64,000 nucleotides of DNA, from NCBI GenBank assembly GCA_037349105.1, contig JAYJMM010000030.1, positions 62,001 to 126,000 on the forward strand. The letters run 5' to 3'. A program made the position numbers and the translations under genes. How positions within the stretch are numbered: the stretch's first letter is position 1; the number at the start of each line of letters is the position of its first letter. The stretch comes from Limnomonas spitsbergensis. Its lineage: Eukaryota > Chlorophyta > Chlorophyceae > Chlamydomonadales. The notes beneath the pieces were generated by a model. It had not been told where the DNA came from. It searched no databases and saw only the letters and a program-made list of their open reading frames with translations. Positions 46,613 to 55,549 of the stretch are shown piece by piece.

Positions 46613-49303
46613 ATGCCGCCCAAGAGAAAACAAATTCCGGTACCTCCGAGCGGTATAGGAGGAGATGTCGAACCGTCTTCATCCTCAACAAGCAAGGACG
46701 AGCGTGAAGAGAAGAAGACGTTGACAGTGGTCAAGATGGGGCTTCGGAGCGCGTTCGACCTGTCGCCGGATCGGTACAAGAGACTCCAAGACGTCATCGA
46801 GCCCCTCGTGTGCACCGTTTCCAAGATGTTGCGTTCTGCATCGCTGTCCATCTTGTACCACTTGATCGACCTGTACGCACGCGGCGACGAGATCCCAGAC
46901 CTGTACCACCAGAAGGACACGTACTGGAAGAACTGGATGCGATTCAAGGCCGATGTGGGTGTGGTGCCTTTGCCAAGAGGTCACGAAGAGGAGGGAGCAG
47001 CAGCTGAAGAAGAAGAAGCGGCTGAGGAGGAGGGGGGTCTCGACGGCGGTCAAGACGACATCGGAAGCAACGACGAGCAAGAGGATGTCGGCGTAGATGG
47101 TCCCGGGTTGTCTCAAAACCCAGTACCCGTCCGCGTCCGTCTCCGTGTCGAAGGAGAGGCCGTCGTCGTCGCCTTCTTGTCTCCGGGCGAGGCGAAATCG
47201 AGGTACTTTGCTTTCGGGGGCGAGTCGTTCGGGCCAGAGTTGGCCGCTATCAGCGACCAAGTCCTCGGGTACGCCGCACGGACGCTCAAGACCCAAGTCA
47301 TCAACAACGCCTACCTGACGCTGGTGCCCACTCTCACCAGACTCGCCAAATCGACCCTCCGTGCTGCAAGCTGGAAGTCCAAGACGCAGAGCGGGGCTTC
47401 GGTCTCGGTCAGCGACGTCATGCGCAAGCTTCGAGGCATGTCCGCACCCGAGTACGACCCCGGGTCCAATTGGCATCCCGACGTCATCTCCTTCGTGGCG
47501 GAAGCTCGTCGAAGACTCGGTCTCACCGGAGACTCTTATCTTTTCGACGACTACCTCAAGGATACCAAGACGCGACATTTCGACACCGCCTTCCTCTTCA
47601 ACTGCTGGATGCTCGAGAGGCTCCACGCGCTCGGGCAACGCGGCATCAAGCTCTCTCCCGTCTTCTCCGTCTCGAGGGCGCACGTCAGGCTCGATCGGAA
47701 GATCCTCACCGTCATCGCCCTCAGAGTCTTTGCCGAGAGCCCACTCGACTCCAAGACCGGGACGCTCATCTCCGAGTACAAGGCGCTGGCTTCACGGCTC
47801 AGGAGGAAGGACCTACGCAACCCCGAGAAGCTCCTCCCAAAGCGGTCCAAGAACCCGATGCCCAAGCCCGAGAAGAAGTCCCCGAGCCTCGAGGCTTGGG
47901 AGAAGGCGGAATCCGAGCTCAAGGTCGCCTGGCGAAGGGACTTGGAGGCCAGAAAGTCCGAGCCGGATTACGTCGCCATGGCCACCGACTATGCCAGGTA
48001 CCTGGATCGTCAGTCCCGCCTCGTTTCCTTGCTGTTCAAAAACGACGGAAGGAGGCGAGATTGGACCTTTGACTGCTCGATGATGACGGACGGCGTGTCT
48101 GCCTCCGTCCAGTACTCCAAGATCATCCTCATCGAGAAGAAGGTCTCGGCGGCCACCAAGGCGTCCAAGAAGAAAGCGTCCGACAGCCAGACGCCCGACG
48201 AGGACTACAACAGGAACCTTTCGTGCCTCGTCCGCGTCAAGGGCGGCGGCAAGAAGCTCTTTGCCGGCGACGATCCCGGAACCCGTGACATCGCGAGCAT
48301 CACCTACGTCCTCAACAAGGAAGATCGCGAGAAGTACCCCGAGGCGATGCACAGGGGGACGGTGAACCCGAAAAAGGTGCGGGAACACAGGTGGTCGTTG
48401 TCTGGCGCCGAGTACCGGACCCGGAGCGGGATCAAGGGCGAGGACGCGAAGAAGAACAGGCGATTCAAGAGCCTCAATGAGTCTTGGCAAGAGATGGGCA
48501 GGACGTCCTCACTCAAGACTCTCTCCCTCGCCGCCGTGGAGAGCTACCTCGGCCAGTACCTGGCCATCTCCGACCTCTGGTGGTCGCTCGCTCTCAGACG
48601 GGGAGAGTCGCGGGCCAACCTCCGACGCTACATCGGCAAGCGGAGCGTCCTCGACAAATTCTTCTCCGGAGTCGACTCGGACATCAAGCGCATCTTCCCG
48701 GACGCGACCATCATGCTCGCCTACGGCTCAGCCGGCCTGACGATGGGTAAAACGGGGAAGAACCAGGTCTCGGTCCCTACGACGGGCGCGTACGCAGCAG
48801 CTGCCCGCATCTTTGGAGATCGGTGCATCGTCCAGGACGAGTATGGATCGACCAAGTACGACTACGCTACGGGGGAGGTCAAGCACGCCGTGTACATGAA
48901 ACCTGGAGGACGCCTCGGGAGCACGGGCGCAAAATGGATGCCGTGCGTCGAGCCGGGAGACGCCGAGGCAGTCAAGGAGATGTGGAGGAAGGCGATCGAG
49001 AGGAACAGGCGCTGCAGGGGAGGGGAGGAACGTGCGACGAGGTGCGACGAGACTCCGTCACAAGAAGCGATGGAGGAGGAAGAGAAGGAGAAGAAATACC
49101 AAGGACATTACCAAGAAATCCGAGGGTTGCGCTACTTGCCAAGTACGCGCACATACTTTGGAAGGGATCCGTCTGCGGCTGGTTGCATTGCGAGGCTCGC
49201 TGCTTATCGATTTATGAACGGAGACAAGAAGAAACCGGCACCGTTCTGTAGGAGAAAAAAAGCAGATGACATGCAGCAATTGGCTGTCGGCGGTGGACCC
49301 TGA
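46613..49303 (+). CDS. Fanzor (TnpB-like RuvC nuclease), family D
   Basis: 896 aa. The N-terminus is Lys- and Ser-rich, then KTLTVVKMGLRSAF aligns with other Fanzor N-termini. An acidic Glu-rich insertion lies near residues 125-165. RuvC-I: FAGDDPGTRD (D554). RuvC-III: FGRDPSAAGCIA. At the RuvC-II region the family motif RGELAVPT is changed to KNQVSVPT (Q718), so the Glu proposed to be catalytic is missing. No zinc-ribbon cysteines are visible. The protein may have lost cleavage while retaining RNA or DNA binding, or another Glu may substitute. Confidence 0.86.
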   Translation: MPPKRKQIPVPPSGIGGDVEPSSSSTSKDEREEKKTLTVVKMGLRSAFDLSPDRYKRLQDVIEPLVCTVSKMLRSASLSILYHLIDLYARGDEIPDLYHQKDTYWKNWMRFKADVGVVPLPRGHEEEGAAAEEEEAAEEEGGLDGGQDDIGSNDEQEDVGVDGPGLSQNPVPVRVRLRVEGEAVVVAFLSPGEAKSRYFAFGGESFGPELAAISDQVLGYAARTLKTQVINNAYLTLVPTLTRLAKSTLRAASWKSKTQSGASVSVSDVMRKLRGMSAPEYDPGSNWHPDVISFVAEARRRLGLTGDSYLFDDYLKDTKTRHFDTAFLFNCWMLERLHALGQRGIKLSPVFSVSRAHVRLDRKILTVIALRVFAESPLDSKTGTLISEYKALASRLRRKDLRNPEKLLPKRSKNPMPKPEKKSPSLEAWEKAESELKVAWRRDLEARKSEPDYVAMATDYARYLDRQSRLVSLLFKNDGRRRDWTFDCSMMTDGVSASVQYSKIILIEKKVSAATKASKKKASDSQTPDEDYNRNLSCLVRVKGGGKKLFAGDDPGTRDIASITYVLNKEDREKYPEAMHRGTVNPKKVREHRWSLSGAEYRTRSGIKGEDAKKNRRFKSLNESWQEMGRTSSLKTLSLAAVESYLGQYLAISDLWWSLALRRGESRANLRRYIGKRSVLDKFFSGVDSDIKRIFPDATIMLAYGSAGLTMGKTGKNQVSVPTTGAYAAAARIFGDRCIVQDEYGSTKYDYATGEVKHAVYMKPGGRLGSTGAKWMPCVEPGDAEAVKEMWRKAIERNRRCRGGEERATRCDETPSQEAMEEEEKEKKYQGHYQEIRGLRYLPSTRTYFGRDPSAAGCIARLAAYRFMNGDKKKPAPFCRRKKADDMQQLAVGGGP

Positions 49304-49463
49304 GATGACTTTCATCAATGACCTTATTTAAAGGGGTACCATGGTATGTGGGGAGGGTCCACTACCGTACACACGAGTGATGGTTGTTTTTGAACTCTTG
49401 ATAGGATGCGTGTCGTGGTCGACCATTCTATGGGGTGTTCCATTACAGTTAGGACCTAGTGTA

Positions 49464-49804
49464 TCATGCGGCTACTCTTGGAGTGGGGGCAGCACGCGCC
49501 ACGCGCCGACTGTCAGAACGGTGAGGCGTTGTGTCTTGCAGCTGCAGGCGGTCACGAGTCTGTCGTGCGACTGCTCTTGGAGTGTGAGCAGCACGCGCCC
49601 CGCGCCGACTGCCGGGATGGCATGGCGCTGGTAGAGGCAGCTAGATGGGGACACGAGGCCGTCGTGCTCATGCTGCTGGGTTGGAGAGAACACGCGCCCC
49701 GTGCCGACTGCCGGGATGGCATGGCGCTGGTAGAGGCATCTAGAGGGGGCCACTTGCCCATCGTGCGCCTGCTGCATGGCTGGGTTCAACCGAGCGGACT
49801 GTAG
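49464..49804 (+). pseudogene. F-box and ankyrin-repeat gene 3, 3' part
   Basis: It continues [17 protein letters not shown] from the 5' part and holds about three further ankyrin repeats, then ends GWVQPSGL-stop. The ending differs from the paralogues (GGEALRAAA...), and a shifted-frame remnant of that usual ending follows at 49797-49822, so a small frameshift also affects the C-terminus. Confidence 0.85.
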
Positions 49805-50239
49805 TGGTGGCGAGGCCTTAATCCAAAACCGAGACACACAAGGGAGGAGCCCTTTTCATCATCATGCAAGACGGGTCAAAAACGTGCGAACCATTTCAGG
49901 AAACGAGAAGAGTAAAAGCGCCTGGAATGGAAGTCTTGACCAGCATATACCACATTTCAGGGTTCGGGTATAACCACCCATAACTACCAATATGTTGTTT
50001 CCCTGTGTACGGCATTTAAAATCTTCGAGTCACGCTCAGGCGTTTTCTTTCTTCCTTTTCACATCGAATCATTGCAGTTGAATTGAATCGGACCGTTGCT
50101 GTTCAGGTTGAGAGATTGAGAGAGAGAGAGAGATTCTGTTTATTCATTGTTCACCTTCCGCAGATTTCTTTTTGAATTCCCAGAATTCTTACACCTCTGC
50201 CAGGTTTGGGTGAAACAGCTGGCAATGCGCATTCTCGTC
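49805..50239. other. Duplicated chromodomain upstream segment and inverted family C right end
   Basis: 49842-49870 repeats a phrase from 43680-43705. 49874-50135 is the second copy of the 270-bp segment. 50194-50239 is an inverted family C right end (TACACCTCTGCCAGG at its outer edge). No gene is supported. Confidence 0.78.
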
Positions 50240-50979
50240 TACACTCGAACCTGACATAGAAAAGAATAGCAATTCCATCATGGTTTTTGGTCAACATGAT
50301 TTGTCAATGTTGTCGTAAGTGTGTTTGAAGAATGCCCTGATGTCCTCGGATGTAATCGTGGCTGCTGCTTTCTCTACGGCCTCTTCAACTCCATTAGACC
50401 ACGGATATTGATTACGAAATTTCTTTTTTAATTTAGAAAATACGAATTCAACCGGTTGGAATTCAGGAGAATATGGTGACAAGAACAAGGGGACAAAACA
50501 TTTTTCTTGGAAGACGGTTTCCAGATTCTTATGGATTGAGCAATTGTCAAGCAGTATTACAGTCCCGGGTGGGTACGGTAAGCTTGAGATGTATTTTGAA
50601 AACCGATCCCTGTTTACCGTCCCTTGAACCAAGAGATGAAACTTTGAACCATCAGATGCGACTGACTGAATCAAAGATCGTTGCCTCCACCCACCGGTTT
50701 TGACTTTTGTCAATCCTCGTTTTTCACCTACACGGGAGTAAACGTGCGAAGGAACGACCTTTTCAGACACGTACAATTCATCAGTAGAAACGATTAAAAC
50801 AGAAGGGTCGATTCTGAACGGTCTGTACAAGCGGTCAAAATCAGAAACCTTTACATCACTCTGTTGCCCGAGAACATGGGACGACAGCCGTTTCCTGGAC
50901 AGTTCTGCCATCTGTATTGCTCGTGAAACGGACGACTTTGAAATGTTGATTCCGATTCCTCGCAAGTGATGTCGCAAGT
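50240..50979 (-). mobile_element. Truncated family D copy nested in a family C end
   Basis: It starts with TA and the family D left repeat and carries the transposase gene from its stop to about codon 91, ending at GTCGCAAGT. The remaining transposase and the Fanzor are missing. It entered the family C right-end sequence at a TA, so family D moved after family C here. Confidence 0.88.
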
Positions 50980-51006
50980 ATATACACTGTGACCGCCACC
51001 GACGCA

Positions 51007-51225
51007 TACACCGGTTCGCAACGATTCTCTCCGAAGGGAGGGAGGAGGAAGATGCGATCGGCCAAGGAGCTCAGCAGGTGAAAAGGAAGACGATTGAGCT
51101 TGTACACACGTCTAGCGACGGTGAAATTCACCCAACTTTGATAGGGACTACCGGCAATAGGGTTGAAAAACTCTTAAACATTACCCTAGAATGGGAGAAT
51201 ACACAAAACGTTGTGAACCGGTGTA
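51007..51225 (+). mobile_element. MITE-like family A deletion derivative with TA duplication
   Basis: 219 bp including TA on each side. 15 bp of left repeat (CACCGGTTCGCAACG) join directly to the last part of the Fanzor gene and the right end. Relative to the complete element, 2291-6007 is missing and ACG is shared at the junction. Both hairpins remain. A 5-bp insertion lies at about 51152 (GACTACCGGCAATAGGG). The left flank reads CGCATA. Confidence 0.92.
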
Positions 51226-51443
51226 TCTCCCGATTTGCCATTGAAACGCATCTCGATTACATTGCATGTCATGCATGATTCCATTCATGACATGTATGAT
51301 TCTTGTACGGCAGATGTCGAACACGGCATGCCCAATTTCTCTGGCCGTCAATGTTTACATCCTGGCCGACAGTGTTTACACGAGCGTGTTTAATTGGCGT
51401 TGCATAAAACCATCACTCACCAGTGTAAACTCCGCCTGATTTA

Positions 51444-53559
51444 ATGGCTACGCAAGCAGTGCTGGCCGGAAAACGTAGGAACGTGAAGCTGACGGTGGAA
51501 AAAGACTACGTGTTGAGCCAATTGCGAAAAACGATACCTGAAGATGACTGTCAAAAGATGATGGGTCGGTTTATCAAAGCAGTGAAGGAGACGCAAGACA
51601 CACACACGTACATCTGGTTTCGATGCGCCTATGATGATCAGTGTCAACACTGTGTAAAGGGCTACAAGAATGTAAGATTCGAGGATTATTTGGATAAAGG
51701 GGGCGTTTGCATTGTGTTTGCAAAAAGTGCATACCATTAAGATGTGTTGTCATTTTCACAGGTTTCCCAGCCGGAGGGAATGGACGTGATCAAGAATTGT
51801 ACCTCAGATGAATGCACGGTGAGCCCCAGCATTGGTCCAGAGACAGATGAAACTACTCTCGGATTGGAGCAGTCACGCAACACATTCATTGATGCTGACA
51901 TTGGTGCTTGCTGACCACACACTCTCAGATTGAGGCGTGGGAATATGGAATGAGCACGCCGATGTCCAACCACGGGACCAGATCCCCAGCGTCCAGGGAC
52001 GAACCCAGACCCAAGAAGCGTTCCCAGACTATGGGCGAAGGAGGGTCGTCGTCAGCAGAGCAACCGGATGCCTACTCGGATGATGACTTCGCGATTGCTT
52101 GCACAGCTTTGAAGAGCATTGGTACCAAGCACAATCGTTCCTGCCAACAGGTACGGCAACATGAAAGAAATCAAAGTGCATGCAAGTTGGTACAGTTGGC
52201 GCAAGTTGGAAAATCGATCTGACCTTGAACAATTCTGTCGCCATTTTTTGTATGCTGCAGCTAGAGGCCCAGCGGCAGCTGAATGCCGTACTGTGCACCG
52301 ATCTTCAGCTGGCCCACGAGCAGCATAGCGCCGCCGCCAAGGTTAGCTGATTTAAAATTCTGTATGCCGGCCTTTTGTCTATTTCAAAGTGGTCTACGTA
52401 CCTGTTTCAACAGCAGTATATGACCTACAAGTTTCAACAGCAAAGCCAACTTGTTTTTTCCACATCCATTCTCACTGTTTGCATTGCATTTGATCTCTTG
52501 CTTTTGCAGCGCAACAGAGAGCTGGAGACTGAACTGGAGATTGCTGCAGGAAACCTGGACATGGTGTCCACCGAGTGCGACAGGTTGGCAGAGGAGATGG
52601 CTGAAGCTCAGCCGCTGCTCGACCTGTACCACGAATGCAGTATCTGCAGATCTTACAGACTGCTGGAGAAGTCCGTCGAATGCCGCAGCTGCTCCACGTT
52701 GTCCTGCCTTGAATGCATGGGGGAATACATGACGGCTGAGATCAGCAAGGGGAGCTGGCCGAGATGCATGAACTTGGAATGCCGGACGAAAATATCTCAC
52801 TCGTTGCTCACCCAGGCTGGTTTGCTGGAGAAGATGATCCACGCACTTCGGGTCAGACGGTCAGGAGCCTCCTTCGCGTGCTGTGCCGGTGACTGCAAGG
52901 GAGCGGTGTTCAAGGATGACGCCGTGGAGGCTGGAACGATGAAGCTGGCGCAATGCTTGACATGCACGCAACCACACTGTGTCACCTGCATGAGCCTGAT
53001 GAAGAATCACCCGGAAGGCGACGACGGTTGCCGTGTGGTGGCCACCTCGGCTGTCCTGACCAAGTTTGCGGATCTGACTGACGCCACCAGAGATTCAACC
53101 AGAGATGGTCTTGTCCGGAAGGCTTGCCCGAACTGTATGACACCGATCGAGAAGACTGGTGGTTGCAATACGATGAAGTGTGAAAAATGCATGTCATACA
53201 TGTGCTGGCTCTGCGCCCAGACGACGGCCAGGGCGTGCGAGGGGCAGAGCGAGGACGGCGCGCTCAGCGCGGTGACGATGGCCCACATGCATTACCGCCC
53301 CGTTGATGAGATCGAGACAGCGTACCAGGACGGCATGCTGTCGGACAAGCAACGGTTGCTTGTGATCCGGCGCGTCGGATCAAACACACCATGCTGCGGT
53401 TTGATGATCGGCGGGGATGATCAGCGGTCTGGTACCCAAGTGCCCTCCAGGGAGGCCATCGCCCGCATCTTGTTCCCTGACATCCAGGGCATGGTGTTCC
53501 CTCCCCTGTCATCGGCGGTCTTTGAAGACTCTGATAATGATGTAATCTCAATATCGTAG
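51444..53559 (+). CDS. RBR (RING-between-RING) E3 ubiquitin ligase, five exons
   Basis: Exons 51444-51671, 51762-51818, 51929-52150, 52261-52341 and 52510-53559. All four introns (90, 110, 110, 168 nt) are GT-AG and phase 0, giving 545 aa. The N-terminal 195 residues are unrecognised, with a Ser-rich acidic patch. A helical linker precedes RING1 (CSIC ... CLEC ... CMNLEC, about 239-287), IBR (CCAGDC ... CLTC ... CVTC, about 320-370) and RING2 (CPNC ... GGCNTMKCEKC ... CWLC, about 402-431). The GGCNTM Cys (about 415) matches the catalytic Cys that carries ubiquitin in RBR enzymes. The initial exon is the least certain. Confidence 0.88.
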
Positions 53560-54216
53560 AATTTTGAGGTTTGGATTTTGCTGAACACACACCAGGGACT
53601 TTTTGCTTTGACCATTGCTTTGACCATCTGAAGATGCCCATCTTTATAGTGGATGTCAAAAAACAATGCATGGACAGTGGCACAGTATATATATATATAA
53701 TATTGGCTGGTGGCTCAGGAACGAGCACACCAGGGACTTTTTGCATCGTGGCGCATATATGTATTTGCTGGTGGCTCAGGAACGAGAACACAAGGGACTT
53801 TTTGCTTTGACCATTGCATGTTCCGTAAGATTGTTCGCTCTCTCTCAATTTTATAAACAATTGTTGGTTTGTGCCTGCTCACCTTAGCCAGTTCAACCAG
53901 CTTAGTTTTTTTTGATCGCGGTGCTTCTTGTTGTATTCATTTTGTAAGGCACGATGTATCTTATATATCTTTCCTGGCGGCTTTGGATTCACATTTTATC
54001 GCTCTCCCGCTGTCAGTGTTGGCCCAACATTTCTGTGGACCCCCTTGGATTCCTGCGGATCCCGCCGTATTTGTTTTATATATATGCAGGGGCTCTGAGA
54101 CGAGGTCGGATTTTGAAACGGAGTAGGCTTATATATATACCCTGATGTCCTCTGTTGTGTAAGACGGGACTTTCTTTGGACTGCTTGTCTCCAGCTTTCT
54201 TTGGACTGCTTGTCTC
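53560..54216. other. Intergenic with family A scrap and short duplications
   Basis: About 53634-53679 carries AAGATGCCCAT and GTGGATGTCAAAAAACAATG, a short relic of the family A transposase start. GGGACTTTTTGC and GGCTGGTGGCTCAGGAACGA repeat two to three times between 53590 and 53810. A TA run lies at 53685-53700. The rest shows no gene. Confidence 0.7.
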
Positions 54217-55415
54217 CAACACCTGCTCAAGCATGGCTGGCATCAACTGGCAGCCAGAGCACTAGCTGTTTCTTTCTATTGGCCTGAGTTACAAATGTCA
54301 GAGGACAGCAACACCTGCTCAAGCATGGCTGGCAACAACTGGCAGCCAGAGCACTAGCTGTTTCTTTCTAGTGGCCTGAGTTACAAATGTCAGAGGGCAG
54401 CAACACCTGCTCAAGCATGGCTGGCATCAACTGGCAGCCAGAGCACTAGCTGTTTCTTTCTAGTGGCCTGAGTTACAAATGTCAGAGGGCTGCAACACCT
54501 GCTCAATCATTCCTGGCAACAACTGGCAGCCAGAGCACTAGCTGTTTCTTTCTATTGGCCTGAGTTACAAATGTCAGAGGGCTGCAACACCTGCTCAAGC
54601 ATGGCTGGCAACAACTGGCAGCCAGAGCACTAGCTGTTTCTTTTTATTGGCCTGAGTTACAAATGTCAGAGGGCTGCAACACCTGCTCAAGCATTCCTGG
54701 CAACAACTGGCAGCCAGAGCACTAGCTGTTTCTTTCTATTGGCCTGAGTTACAAATGTCAGAGGGCTGCAACACCTGCTCAAGCATGGCTGGCAACAACT
54801 GGCAGCCAGAGCACTGGCTGTTTCTTTCTAGTGGCCTGAGTTACAAATGTCAGAGGGCAGCAACACCTGCTCAAGCATGGCTGGCAACAACCGACAGCCA
54901 GAGCACTAGCTGTTTCTTTCTATTGGCATGAGTTACAAATGTCAGAGGGCTGCAACACCTGCTCAAGCATGGCTGGCAACAACTGGCAGCCAGAGCACTA
55001 GCTGTTTCTTTCTAGTGGCCTGAGTGAAAAATGTCAGAGGGCTGCAACACCTGCTCAAGCATGGCTGGCAACAACTGGCAGCCAGAGCACTAGCTGTTTC
55101 TTTCTACTGGCCTGAGTCACAAATGTCAGAGGACAGCAACACCTGCTCAATCATTCCTGGCAACAACTGGCAGCCAGAGCACTAGCTGTTTCTTTCTAGT
55201 GGCCTGAGTTACAAATGTCAGAGGGCTGCAACACCTGCTCAAGCATGGCTGGCATCAACTGGCAGCCAGAGCACTAGCTGTTTCTTTCTAGTGGCCTGAG
55301 TTACAAATGTCAGAGGGCAGCAACACCTGCTCAAGCATGGCTGGCAACAACCGGCAGCCAGAGCACTAGCTGTTTCTTTATATTGGCCTGAGTTACAAAT
55401 GTCAGAGGGCTGCAT
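54217..55415. repeat. 92-bp tandem repeat, about 13 copies
   Basis: The unit begins CAACACCTGCTCAAGCATGG and includes the short palindrome CTGGCAGCCAG and GTTTCTTTCTATTGGCCTGA. Copies differ by a few substitutions (GGCTGGCAACAAC or ATTCCTGGCAACAAC variants). The period is not a multiple of three and frames are interrupted, so it is non-coding. Both edges touch AT runs. Confidence 0.95.
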
Positions 55416-55549
55416 ATATATAGGCTGCTGCTGCAGGCCATTCCCCTAAGTGGGTGAGCTTCACACCTATTTTGGGCAAATGAAATACTCTTACTCTTTC
55501 AAACCCGAGTCTTCAGCAGGTGTATTAGATGGTCCGGAAATATAACACT

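Larger units (their letters stand above)
45524..49461. mobile_element. Family D element: divergent IS630-like transposase and Fanzor, complete
   Basis: Imperfect terminal repeats: CACTCGAACCTGAC at the left and the reverse complement of CACTAGGTCCTAAC at the right. TA occurs at both flanks (45522-45523, 49462-49463). Unlike families A-C, the transposase (minus) and Fanzor (plus) are divergently arranged from a 72-bp shared intergenic region. The element interrupts an ankyrin gene. Confidence 0.9.
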
